DNA of 64,000 bases from JBHEBG01 sp046557915 (GTDB taxonomy: Bacteria > Bacteroidota > Bacteroidia > Flavobacteriales > Flavobacteriaceae), in NCBI RefSeq assembly GCF_046557915.1, contig NZ_JBHEBG010000004.1:310001-374000 (forward strand), in the 5' to 3' direction. The notes beneath the pieces were generated by a model, which was not told where the DNA came from, did not search any database, and saw only the letters and a list, made by a program, of their open reading frames with translations. Made by a program: the position numbers and the translations under genes. Of this stretch, positions 1-9,103 are shown piece by piece (position 1 is the stretch's first letter; every line of letters begins with the position of its first letter).

Positions 1-2
1 GG

Positions 3-2138
3 GAGGATAAGATCTTTTTGGCAGGTAAAAATGGAATCATCCATTTTGCCCCTTATGAGATTAACGAGAATCCATGGACTCCAAAACCGTTTATCACAGA
101 GTTTAAGGTACAGAATAAGGAACTTGTGCCCGGTGTTGTTACAGACGGTTTAAAAATGTTGTCGGAAGACATTAACTTTTCCAATACCGTTACCCTTAAT
201 TACAACAACAGTAATTTTGCCATCAAATTCTCATCACCCTCCTATGCCGATGAAGGACTTAACAAATATCAATACAAATTAGAAGGTTTTGATGAAGATT
301 GGATTACTACTAATAGCAATTCCAGGACGGTGCAGTATACCAATTTGTATCCGGATGATTATACTTTTAAACTAAGATCTAGCAACCGAGACGGATATTG
401 GGGAGAGGAAACTGCATATTTCATTAAGGTTAAACCCCCATTTTGGCTTACTTACCAAGCCATCTTTCTCTTTCTGGTCTTTGCATCATTGATTATATAT
501 CTAATTCGGAGAGAAGTAAAGGGAAGGAGTAGATTACGGCAAGAATTGGTTTTAGAACGGGTTAGGCGAGAGCGTGATGAAAAATTGAATAACGAGAAAT
601 TACGTTTTTTTACAAATATATCGCACGAACTACGAACTCCATTGACCCTTATCCTTGGCCCTGCCAAACAACTGATAGAAGAGGTAGAAGCCCATGGTAC
701 AGCATTTCAACAAAAAAGGCTGGGTCTTATTCACCAAAATGCAAATCGGCTTTTAAATTTGGTAAATCAAATATTGGATTTTAGAAAAGCACAGACGGGC
801 CAGCTAAAATTAAAGGTGTCACAAACCGATATTCTTAAATATACAAGAACTATTTTCAATTCTTTTCAAGAGTTGGCCAATAACAAAAACATTCATTTTT
901 ATATGAATGCCGAGGAAGAAGAAATAATAGGGTGGATAGACATGGATAAATATGATAAAATTATCTACAACCTACTTTCCAATGCCTTAAATTTTACCCC
1001 GAGGTATGGAAGTGTGGATCTTTTTATTGGATTAAAAGACGGAGAAGAAAATACGCTTATCGTAGAAGTAAGCGATGATGGCATTGGAATACCCATGGAA
1101 AGTCAAAAAAAGATTTTCAAACGGTTTTATCAAGCTTCCAACAGCAAAGAAAATAATACGGGTACAGGAATAGGACTGTCCTTGGTGAAGTCGCTCTTAA
1201 AACTTCACAAAGGTAATATAGCCCTGGACAGTGCGCCCAATAAGGGAAGCATATTCCGCGTAGAAATACCCATTAACAAGAATGCATACCAATCGGAAGA
1301 GGTCTTTGAGTATCATAAGGAGACCAAAAAAGATGAGGTAGGGTCGGTACAGGTACTGGCAGCCAAAAAAATAATTCAGAGTACGCACCTTAAAGAGAAA
1401 GTTTTAGTGGTAGAGGACAATGCGGAGTTAAGGAAGTATTTGGTAGATTATCTTACGGATTACTACAAAGTGTACGAAGCGGAGAATGGGGAAGACGGCC
1501 TTAAAATATGTAGACAGATAAAACCGGTGCTGTGCGTTTCGGACGTTATGATGCCCGTTATGGACGGACTGCAATTCTGCAAAACGCTTAAGAACGATGA
1601 ATCTATTAGTCATATCCCAATCATTTTGTTAACTGCTTTGGGAGAAAATGAAGATAAGATCAGTGGGTATAAATTAGGGGCCGATGGTTATTTGGTAAAG
1701 CCATTTGACCCTTCTTTGCTTAAGACAAGGATTGAAAACATCATAAAATCTAGAAACGATCTAAAGGTTAAATTTTCCGAAGATGTTGAAAGTCCGGTAA
1801 GCCTTCTTGCCCATTCGCCCATTGATGAGGTATTTATGACCAAAGTTACTGCCCTGATTGAGCGTGAGCTGAATAGTGTAGACCTAACCACCACATATTT
1901 GTGCAGGGAAATGGGCATGAGTTCTTCCAAATTATATCGAAAAATAAAGGAATTAACAGATTTGGCACCCAATGAGTTTATTAGGACCATCAGACTTAAG
2001 AAATCGTTTAAACTGCTAAAATCCAAAAAATATAATGTGTCCGAAGTAACCAATTTAATAGGATTTAATGACCCTTTATATTTTAGTAGGTGTTTTAAAA
2101 AGCAGTTTGGGTTTCCACCTAGCAATCTTATAAAATAG
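3..2138 (+). CDS. Hybrid two-component sensor/regulator (HTCS), 5' partial
   Basis: This is the C-terminal part of a one-protein signalling system of Bacteroidota that senses glycan fragments in the periplasm and activates nearby genes. The reading frame is open to the window edge, so the start and most of the beta-propeller are missing. In order one sees the last propeller strand (LAGKNGIIHF), a Y_Y_Y domain (about 250-430), one membrane helix (about 455-510), a histidine kinase with SHELRTP (about 620) and DDGIGIP (about 1075), a receiver domain with VVEDN (about 1405) and SDVMMPVMDG (about 1540), and an AraC-type HTH (about 1840-2138). It lies directly upstream of the uronate genes on the same strand, so it is the likely regulator of that cluster (inference). 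The family assignment is secure; the ligand is unknown. Confidence 0.95.
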   Translation, partial: EDKIFLAGKNGIIHFAPYEINENPWTPKPFITEFKVQNKELVPGVVTDGLKMLSEDINFSNTVTLNYNNSNFAIKFSSPSYADEGLNKYQYKLEGFDEDWITTNSNSRTVQYTNLYPDDYTFKLRSSNRDGYWGEETAYFIKVKPPFWLTYQAIFLFLVFASLIIYLIRREVKGRSRLRQELVLERVRRERDEKLNNEKLRFFTNISHELRTPLTLILGPAKQLIEEVEAHGTAFQQKRLGLIHQNANRLLNLVNQILDFRKAQTGQLKLKVSQTDILKYTRTIFNSFQELANNKNIHFYMNAEEEEIIGWIDMDKYDKIIYNLLSNALNFTPRYGSVDLFIGLKDGEENTLIVEVSDDGIGIPMESQKKIFKRFYQASNSKENNTGTGIGLSLVKSLLKLHKGNIALDSAPNKGSIFRVEIPINKNAYQSEEVFEYHKETKKDEVGSVQVLAAKKIIQSTHLKEKVLVVEDNAELRKYLVDYLTDYYKVYEAENGEDGLKICRQIKPVLCVSDVMMPVMDGLQFCKTLKNDESISHIPIILLTALGENEDKISGYKLGADGYLVKPFDPSLLKTRIENIIKSRNDLKVKFSEDVESPVSLLAHSPIDEVFMTKVTALIERELNSVDLTTTYLCREMGMSSSKLYRKIKELTDLAPNEFIRTIRLKKSFKLLKSKKYNVSEVTNLIGFNDPLYFSRCFKKQFGFPPSNLIK

Positions 2139-2282
2139 GATGTTAAATGGGGATGTGGAGGGGCTTTTTAAGAATGTCCATGTTTTTGATTTATTAATCC
2201 ATTGGTGAAATCGATTAAAACAGTACTATTGGGGTATTAATTGGTTGTAACCCTCTGGTGGTTTTCAATAAATTACAAATTA

Positions 2283-3095
2283 ATGAATACGTTTAGCGTT
2301 AAGGATAAAGTAGTAGTTATTACTGGTGGTGGTGGAGCCTTAGGTGGGGCAGCGGCAAAAAGCCTGTCTGGCGAAGGTGCCAAAATTGTACTGTTGGACA
2401 GAAATGAGAAGGCGGTAGACCAATCCATAAATGAAATCAACACTAAAGGAGGAGATGCACTAGGTTTTGGTTGTGATGTGCTGTCCGAAAACTCTTTAAC
2501 CGAGGTAAAAGATAAGATTGTTGAGCGTTTTGGCCGTATAGATGTACTCTTAAATGCTGCGGGTGGCAATTTACCCGGCGCCACTATCGGTGAAGACCAG
2601 ACCATTTTTGATTTGTCTATTGAAGATTTTAAGAAGGTGACGGATTTAAACCTGAACGGTACCGTAATTCCTTCCCTGGTTTTTGCAAAAGTAATGGCCA
2701 ACCAAAAAGCCGGTGCCATAATCAATTATTCCTCAATGACTGTGCAACGTGCCATAACCAGAGTGGTAGGATATTCCGCTTCCAAGGCAGCTATGGAAAA
2801 TTTCACAAGATGGATGGCCGTTGAAATGGCAATGAAATTTAGTGGCAATATCCGTGTAAATGCTATAGCACCAGGTTTTTTTATAGGCAATCAAAACAGG
2901 AACCTATTGTTAAACCCAGATGGTAGCTATACATCACGGGGAGAAACGATTATAAAAAATACGCCAATGGGCAGGTTTGGTGAGGCAGAGGAACTTAATG
3001 GGGCAATTCATTTTTTATGTAGCGAAGCATCGCGATTTGTAACCGGGGTTGTAATTCCCATAGATGGCGGTTTCAGTGCATTTAGTGGAGTATGA
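2283..3095 (+). CDS. uxuB: D-mannonate oxidoreductase (fructuronate reductase), SDR type
   Basis: A short-chain dehydrogenase of 270 residues that would interconvert D-fructuronate and D-mannonate with NAD(P)H in the cytoplasm. The Rossmann motif TGGGGALGG is at residues 14-22, the N-A-A-G motif follows GRIDVLL, and the catalytic Ser/Tyr/Lys are near residues 150, 164 and 168 (YSASK). The C-terminal signature NAIAPGFF, TPMGRFGE and FVTGVVIPIDGGF matches the bacterial SDR group annotated as D-mannonate oxidoreductase (UxuB of Bacillus type), not the larger mannitol-dehydrogenase-like UxuB of E. coli. The ATG at 2283 is preferred over an upstream non-ATG start at 2241, which adds residues unlike the family. 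Its neighbours support a uronate role, although mannonate dehydratase is not present here. Confidence 0.85.
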   Translation: MNTFSVKDKVVVITGGGGALGGAAAKSLSGEGAKIVLLDRNEKAVDQSINEINTKGGDALGFGCDVLSENSLTEVKDKIVERFGRIDVLLNAAGGNLPGATIGEDQTIFDLSIEDFKKVTDLNLNGTVIPSLVFAKVMANQKAGAIINYSSMTVQRAITRVVGYSASKAAMENFTRWMAVEMAMKFSGNIRVNAIAPGFFIGNQNRNLLLNPDGSYTSRGETIIKNTPMGRFGEAEELNGAIHFLCSEASRFVTGVVIPIDGGFSAFSGV

Positions 3096-3259
3096 GCAGG
3101 TAAAAAATAAGGAGTGAACCATTAAAAAGGAAAATGGAACATGCTAAACATAGTATACCTATATCATTGACATTTAGCAAGATTAATGTAATTTGTAAGG
3201 CGATAGGGCAAGTAACCCGATACTTTTGAGACGTTGTTCAATAATAAAAGAGGAAATCA

Positions 3260-4126
3260 ATGAAAAAAAATGCTGAAAATAACCCTATGGAGAATATAGA
3301 CGACTGGGAACACGACTTACTTAATCGTTATCCAGATCCAGAGGAGATAAAGGAAAAAGAGGAGTTCCGGAATTATGTAGATTCGGAACGTGTAGATACG
3401 GTAAAGGAATTTTATCGGATAAACCATAAAAATCAGACCTACGATTTTGTAAAGAAAAAGGAAGCCGAATTTTTAAAATTTGATAAACGGGAAATGTCGA
3501 TATGGGATGCTGTCGATTTCTTAAATACTTTGGTAGATGATAGCGATCCGGATATAGAGTTAGACCAGTTGCAACACCTGTTACAGACCTCGGAGGCTAT
3601 ACGTGCCGATGGTCATCCAGATTGGTTTGTGTTAACCGGGTTTCTTCATGATCTAGGCAAGGTACTATGCCTTTTTGGAGAACCGCAATGGGCAGTTGTA
3701 GGCGATACTTTTCCGGTAGGCTGCGCATTTTCCGATAAAATAGTATACCCAGAGTTCTTTAAGGAGAATCCAGACTATGATAATTCATTATACAACTCTA
3801 AACTAGGAGTTTACAAGGAGAAATGTGGCCTAGACAATGTTACCATGAGTTGGGGACACGACGAGTACTTGTATCAAATTATGAAAGATCATTTACCAGA
3901 CGAGGCGCTCTATATGATTAGGTACCATTCTTTTTATGCGCAACACAGGGAAAACTCCTATGATCATTTAATGGACGATAAGGACCACGAAATGTTCGAA
4001 TGGGTGAAGAAGTTTAACCCTTATGATCTTTATTCCAAGGCCCCTGTACCACCAGATTCCAAAGCCTTACGTCCTTACTATGAGGATTTGGTCGCTAAAT
4101 ATTTACCCGAGACCCTAAAATTTTAA
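3260..4126 (+). CDS. myo-Inositol oxygenase (MIOX)
   Basis: This enzyme cleaves myo-inositol with O2 to D-glucuronate, using a mixed-valent di-iron centre. The length (288 residues) is close to mammalian MIOX (about 285). By alignment from memory to the mammalian enzyme, the metal ligands are H106 (QLQHLLQTSE), H130 and D131 (FLHDLGK), H200 (WGHDEY), H223 (RYHSFY) and D256 (NPYDLY); all six are present. The substrate-side segment around DGHPDWF (117-123) is also conserved. The family is common in eukaryotes and patchy in bacteria. Here it sits between a uronate reductase and a sodium symporter, upstream of glucuronate isomerase, so it probably feeds inositol into the uronate pathway. No inositol dehydrogenase is seen nearby. 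The family call is very secure. Confidence 0.95.
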   Translation: MKKNAENNPMENIDDWEHDLLNRYPDPEEIKEKEEFRNYVDSERVDTVKEFYRINHKNQTYDFVKKKEAEFLKFDKREMSIWDAVDFLNTLVDDSDPDIELDQLQHLLQTSEAIRADGHPDWFVLTGFLHDLGKVLCLFGEPQWAVVGDTFPVGCAFSDKIVYPEFFKENPDYDNSLYNSKLGVYKEKCGLDNVTMSWGHDEYLYQIMKDHLPDEALYMIRYHSFYAQHRENSYDHLMDDKDHEMFEWVKKFNPYDLYSKAPVPPDSKALRPYYEDLVAKYLPETLKF

Positions 4127-4162
4127 TAAAACTTGTATGCAGTATAAATTAATAACAAAAGC

Positions 4163-5731
4163 ATGCTAGCAACTTATTTGGGTTTTTTCGGGTTTACCTT
4201 GCTGGTTATTGTTTATACTACCTATAAGTTAAGAAAAGACAGTTTTAGTACCGCAAAAGGGTATTTCCTTGCAGGTAAAACCCTAACCGGACCCATAATT
4301 GCCGGGTCTATGATCCTGACCAATATTTCTACCGAGCATCTTATCGGGATGAACGGGAGTTCGTATAAAAATGGTATTATCGTAATTGCTTGGGAAGTGA
4401 CTTCTGCCATTGCCCTTGTTATTGCGGCGATCTTTTTTATTCCGAAATTCATTAGGATGGGGTTGACCACCATTCCCGAATTTTTGGAGAAACGGTTTGA
4501 TGGCGTTACTAGATCCGTCGTTGCTTTTCTCTTAATGTTATCCTTTGTAGTTACACTTTTACCCATAGTACTATACACCGGGGCCATAAATATTGAAAGC
4601 GTTTTCGATTTCTCGGCGATGTTCAACATTTCCAAGAACGAGGCCTTGTTGTATTCCGTACTTACGATTGGGGTTATTGGATCGCTCTACGCTATTTTCG
4701 GGGGTCTTAAGGCGGTAGCATATTCAGATACCCTTAACGGAGTGGGTTTAATGTTGGGAGGGCTTTTAATACCTATTATTGCCCTGTATCAAATAGGGGA
4801 AGGAAGCATTTTTGGTGGTATGAGAACCGTATATAACTTTGCTCCCGAGAAGTTCGATATTATTGGTAGTCCCGATTCCGTATTGCCTTTTTCGGTCTTG
4901 TTTACAGGGCTTATGATAAATCAGATATATTTCTGGGGGATGAACCAAGCCATTATACAAAGGGCATTTGGAGCAAAAAACCTGGCAGAGGCCCAGAAGG
5001 GACTTATCTATACAGGGGTGTTAAAATTGTTTGTTCCCCTTATCATTGTACTGCCCGGGTTAATTGCCTATTACTACTTTCAGGATCAGTTTTATGAAAC
5101 TCCCGATCTAATTTATCCCATGTTGGTGAAAAAAGTACTGCCCACCTATTTATACGGTTTTTTTGCGGCAGTAATCTTGGGGGCCGTATTAAGTACCTTC
5201 AATAGTGTATTGAATTCTGCGAGCACTGTTTTTTGCTATGATATTTATAAAAAATTGGTGAACAAAAACGTTTCGGACGGGAAATTGGTGCGTTACGGTA
5301 AAATCACTTCCGTGGTATTGGCGGTGTTATCCATATCCGTGGCACCTTTGGTAGCCTATGCGCCAGATGGCCTGTATTTTTTATTACAAGAATTGAACGG
5401 TATTTTCTTTATTCCTATTTCTTCCGTAATCATAGCCGGAATATTTGTAAAGCAAATAAATGCCAAAGGTGCAAAAGCAGGTCTGTTCTTTGGTTTCCTT
5501 TTCTACCTGCTTACTACGTTTGTCTTGAAGTTGGATATCCATTTTGTGCATTTATGGGGCATAGAATTCGTCCTAAATTTTGTCATCATGTTCTTGGTTT
5601 CCAAATATTATTTTACGGGCGATTATGTTCAAAAAGTTTATGAAAACCCTAGCAAAAAATGGCCGCATGTTAATACTGCTGGTATCATACTGGTGATTTT
5701 GACGATACTGATTTACGTACTACTTTCTTAA
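4163..5731 (+). CDS. Sodium:solute symporter (SSS/SGLT family)
   Basis: An inner-membrane sodium-coupled transporter of 522 residues with about 13-14 hydrophobic helices. The N-terminal helix is followed by AGKTLTGPIIAGSMILTNIS, the usual SSS family start with a sodium-site region. The C-terminus ends in a hydrophobic helix, as in SGLT-like proteins. It starts 36 bases after the inositol oxygenase gene, which makes myo-inositol a reasonable substrate; sodium/myo-inositol symporters belong to this family. A uronate or another sugar is also possible. The family call is firm and the substrate is inference from position. Confidence 0.9.
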   Translation: MLATYLGFFGFTLLVIVYTTYKLRKDSFSTAKGYFLAGKTLTGPIIAGSMILTNISTEHLIGMNGSSYKNGIIVIAWEVTSAIALVIAAIFFIPKFIRMGLTTIPEFLEKRFDGVTRSVVAFLLMLSFVVTLLPIVLYTGAINIESVFDFSAMFNISKNEALLYSVLTIGVIGSLYAIFGGLKAVAYSDTLNGVGLMLGGLLIPIIALYQIGEGSIFGGMRTVYNFAPEKFDIIGSPDSVLPFSVLFTGLMINQIYFWGMNQAIIQRAFGAKNLAEAQKGLIYTGVLKLFVPLIIVLPGLIAYYYFQDQFYETPDLIYPMLVKKVLPTYLYGFFAAVILGAVLSTFNSVLNSASTVFCYDIYKKLVNKNVSDGKLVRYGKITSVVLAVLSISVAPLVAYAPDGLYFLLQELNGIFFIPISSVIIAGIFVKQINAKGAKAGLFFGFLFYLLTTFVLKLDIHFVHLWGIEFVLNFVIMFLVSKYYFTGDYVQKVYENPSKKWPHVNTAGIILVILTILIYVLLS

Positions 5732-5961
5732 GTCTATATTACCGGTTGCTCTATATTTTAGGTAAAAAGAGGCACCGAATAGTACAAAATTTTGAGCCTA
5801 TTTTTGCCAAATATGATATATATTTTGCATCTGGGCTTAATATGGCAATCATAGTAAAAAACAGTAACGCCTTTGATGTACCTTAGTCCCAATAACCCAA
5901 GGATAATAGACAATCAATAGTTACTTAAAACATAACAGCAATGTATTTATAACGTTCCTAG

Positions 5962-7548
5962 ATGATGAAAACTAAGCATATAAAACAAAGCCTTTTGTGC
6001 GCAGTTATAGCGGTCATTACCTTAAGCCAATATTGTGTTGGACAGGTAACGACCAAAAATGCCGTACAAATTTCCGTTTTGGACTATAATGCTATAGGTA
6101 ATGGCACTGCACTGAATACTGTGGCCATCCAAAAGGCCATAGACGCTGCATCAGGGAATAAAAATGGTGGTAAAGTTGTTTTTCCCCGAGGTGTTTATCT
6201 CAGTGGTACATTAGCGTTAAAAAGTAATGTAGAACTACATCTACAAGAAGGAGCGGTATTGCTGGGGAGTACAGATCCAAGACATTACCGAAAGTTAGAG
6301 GTAAAGGGAGCACCTACACCCAAAAAAACCGATGACAATTCCAGATTGGCATTTTTGATTGCCGAAAATGCAAAAAACATTGCACTAAGTGGCAAAGGCA
6401 CCATAGATGGGCAGGGTAGGGAACTGGCATTAACGATAGACAGTTTGCACCATATTGGGGAGGTTATAGATCCGGACTACAATACACGAAGTATGAGACC
6501 AAACGAAACAGTACGTCCCAAAATCATAAATTTTATGCTTTGTGAAAATATTACGGTTACGGACCTTACCCTGAAAAACGCTTCAGGATGGGTGCAGAGT
6601 TATGAAATTTGCGATAATGTTAAGATTAAAAATCTAACCATCCAAAGTAGGGCGTATTGGAACAATGATGGTATTGGCATAACAGATTGTACCAATGTGC
6701 ATATCAGCGATTGTAATGTAAACACCGCGGACGATGGTATTGTTTTAAAATCGTATTATCCCGGCTATGTTAACGATGGTATTTATATTGGCAATTGTAC
6801 CGTAAGATCTAGCGCCAGCGCAATTAAGTTTGGAACCGCTTCGTATAGTGGCTTCAAAAACATTGTCATAGAAAACATAAAAGTCTTCGATACCTTTAGA
6901 TCGGCCATTGCGCTAGAATCGGTGGATGGCGGAATTATAGAAAACGTTGAGGTTAACCATATCATTGCGAAAAATACCGGAAACGCAATTTTTGTAAGAC
7001 TAGGCCATAGGGCAGGAGAAAACCCCGGTATTGTAAAAAACGTTTCGTTCAAGAATATCGATGTGGAAGTTCCCTTTGGAAGACCGGATATTGATTATGA
7101 TATGCGAGGACCGGAAGTAGGATATTTTCATAATCAGTTTCCAGCTCCGATTGCTGGAATCCCAGGGCATCCCATTGAAAATATATCTTTCGAAAATATA
7201 ACCATTTCATATCCGGGAAGAGCATCCAAAGGAATGGCCTATGTTCCGATAAGCAGGTTGGACCAAGTTCCAGAAAATATAAAAGGTTATCCAGAATACA
7301 CAATGTTTAGGGAACTTCCCTCATGGGGATTCTATGTACGCCATGCCAAAGATGTGAAAATGAGAAACATTAAACTTTTGGTAAGGGATTCGGATTTTAG
7401 ACCCGCTTTGGTTTTTGAAGACGTAGAAGGCCTCACAATTAAGAATCTAACCGTACCGGTAACGGGCCATAAGCAAATCATTCTAAAAAAGGTGTCCAAA
7501 GAAGACGTTCCCGAAGAATTACGGGCGCAGACAAGGAGGGTTAAATAG
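5962..7548 (+). CDS. Secreted glycoside hydrolase family 28 protein (polygalacturonase-like)
   Basis: A 528-residue pectinase-fold protein with an N-terminal signal peptide (hydrophobic to about residue 26, ending YCVGQ), so periplasmic or exported. The start has VLDYNAIGNG, typical of the beta-helix of GH28 enzymes. Catalytic-type motifs are NNDG (234-237) and ADDG (256-259). The expected G-H-G motif after these is replaced by S283-S284-A285 (RSSASAIKFGT), so this is a divergent subgroup and not a classical endo-polygalacturonase. It would release galacturonate or related uronic acids from pectic oligosaccharides for the downstream enzymes. A second ATG lies at 5965 and the start could be either. 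It is preceded by 230 bases without a gene. Confidence 0.85.
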   Translation: MMKTKHIKQSLLCAVIAVITLSQYCVGQVTTKNAVQISVLDYNAIGNGTALNTVAIQKAIDAASGNKNGGKVVFPRGVYLSGTLALKSNVELHLQEGAVLLGSTDPRHYRKLEVKGAPTPKKTDDNSRLAFLIAENAKNIALSGKGTIDGQGRELALTIDSLHHIGEVIDPDYNTRSMRPNETVRPKIINFMLCENITVTDLTLKNASGWVQSYEICDNVKIKNLTIQSRAYWNNDGIGITDCTNVHISDCNVNTADDGIVLKSYYPGYVNDGIYIGNCTVRSSASAIKFGTASYSGFKNIVIENIKVFDTFRSAIALESVDGGIIENVEVNHIIAKNTGNAIFVRLGHRAGENPGIVKNVSFKNIDVEVPFGRPDIDYDMRGPEVGYFHNQFPAPIAGIPGHPIENISFENITISYPGRASKGMAYVPISRLDQVPENIKGYPEYTMFRELPSWGFYVRHAKDVKMRNIKLLVRDSDFRPALVFEDVEGLTIKNLTVPVTGHKQIILKKVSKEDVPEELRAQTRRVK

Positions 7549-7687
7549 AAATTATAAAAGTATTGGTTAAACAAATAGAGTAATGGGTAATGGTATGTCC
7601 ATGCATTTGAAGAAACTCTCCATTGCTATAACCATGAATAGCAGTATTTTAGAATAGTATTTAAGAAGAAAAGAAAGTATTTATTAC

Positions 7688-9085
7688 ATGACAGATTTTA
7701 TACATCACGATTTTTTATTGGAGAATGATTATGCCTCGGAGCTGTATCATACCTACGCATCTTCAATGCCCATTATTGATTATCACAATCATTTGCCGCC
7801 ACAACAAATAGCGGCCGATCTTAATTTTAATAACCTTACCAACGTATGGATTGATGGCGATCATTATAAATGGAGGGCCATGCGCACCATGGGCGTGGCA
7901 GAAGAGTTTATTACCGGAAAGGCCAGCGATAGCGAAAAGTTTGAAAAATGGGCGCAAATAGTACCATATACCATGCGCAATCCGCTATATCACTGGACAC
8001 ATCTAGAGCTAAAGCGTTATTTTGGTATTGACGAGTTGTTGACTTCAAAAAATGCTTCGGAAATTTATAAGACCACAGCCGAGATGCTCTCCAAACCAGA
8101 AAACAGCTGTAGGGGCTTAATTTCTAAAATGAATGTATCCGTGTTATGTACTACGGAAGATCCTACCGATGATCTTAGCCATCATAAGGAATTGGCAACA
8201 AGTAATTTTTCCACTAAGGTGAGTACGGCTTTTAGGCCGGACAAGGCCATATTAATTGAACAAGAAGGCTTTAATGCCTATTTGGATTCCCTTGAAGAGG
8301 TTTGGGGAAAAAGTATCGATTCCTTCGATGGGTTATGTACGGCCTTGGAGGATAGGATTACCTATTTTAATGAAAATGGATGTACCCTATCAGATCACGG
8401 TTTAGAGTATGTCCCTTATACCAAATTTACCGAAACCGAGGTAAAGGCAATTTTTAAAAAAAGAAGGGAGCATAAAGAAATAAGTGCTTCGGATGCAGAG
8501 AAGTACAAAACGGCCATACTCCTGTTTCTGTCCAATAAATATCATAAACACGGTTGGGTACAGCAGTTTCATCTTGGGGCCTTAAGGAACAACAATAGTA
8601 GAATGCATAATTTGTTAGGCCCGGATACGGGCTGGGATTCTATTGGGGACTGGTCGCAGGCGCAAGGCCTTTCTAATTTTTTAAATACATTGGATAGCTC
8701 CAATGCTTTGGCCAAGACCATTATTTATAATTTAAACCCAAGGGACAATGAGGTTGTGGCCGCTATGATCGGTAATTTTAACGATGGTTCCGTAAAAGGT
8801 AAAATTCAGTTTGGTTCTGGTTGGTGGTTCTTAGACCAAAAAGATGGTATGGAAAAACAAATGAACGCGCTTTCCAACATGGGGCTCATTAGTTGTTTCA
8901 TAGGGATGCTCACAGATTCTAGAAGCTTCCTTTCCTTTCCAAGGCACGAATATTTCAGGCGTATTTTGTGTAACCTTTTGGGAAAAGAGATAGCTACCGG
9001 GCAGTTGCCAAATGATATGGAGTGGATAGGGAAACTGGTTCAGGATATTTCTTATAACAACGCAAAAAATTATTTTAATTTCTAA
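7688..9085 (+). CDS. uxaC: Glucuronate/galacturonate isomerase
   Basis: Uronate isomerase of 465 residues, close to the usual 465-470. It converts D-glucuronate to D-fructuronate and D-galacturonate to D-tagaturonate in the cytoplasm. The metal-binding start DYHNHLPP (residues about 32-39) is the hallmark of this amidohydrolase-superfamily member. Other family segments are WRAMRTMG, GWVQQFHLGALRNNN, and GSGWWFLDQ near the C-terminus. It stands at the entry of the catabolic run uxaC-kdgK-eda-uxaA-uxaB and joins both the inositol-derived glucuronate branch and the pectin-derived galacturonate branch. The assignment is firm. Confidence 0.97.
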   Translation: MTDFIHHDFLLENDYASELYHTYASSMPIIDYHNHLPPQQIAADLNFNNLTNVWIDGDHYKWRAMRTMGVAEEFITGKASDSEKFEKWAQIVPYTMRNPLYHWTHLELKRYFGIDELLTSKNASEIYKTTAEMLSKPENSCRGLISKMNVSVLCTTEDPTDDLSHHKELATSNFSTKVSTAFRPDKAILIEQEGFNAYLDSLEEVWGKSIDSFDGLCTALEDRITYFNENGCTLSDHGLEYVPYTKFTETEVKAIFKKRREHKEISASDAEKYKTAILLFLSNKYHKHGWVQQFHLGALRNNNSRMHNLLGPDTGWDSIGDWSQAQGLSNFLNTLDSSNALAKTIIYNLNPRDNEVVAAMIGNFNDGSVKGKIQFGSGWWFLDQKDGMEKQMNALSNMGLISCFIGMLTDSRSFLSFPRHEYFRRILCNLLGKEIATGQLPNDMEWIGKLVQDISYNNAKNYFNF

Positions 9086-9103
9086 TTTATTTAATCAAGT
9101 TAT

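Noticed and set aside
5799..5806. TATTTTTG, a match to the Bacteroidota -7 element, before the GH28 gene
   Set aside because: No TTTG or TTG element at the expected distance upstream; one short match in an A/T-rich spacer is not enough.
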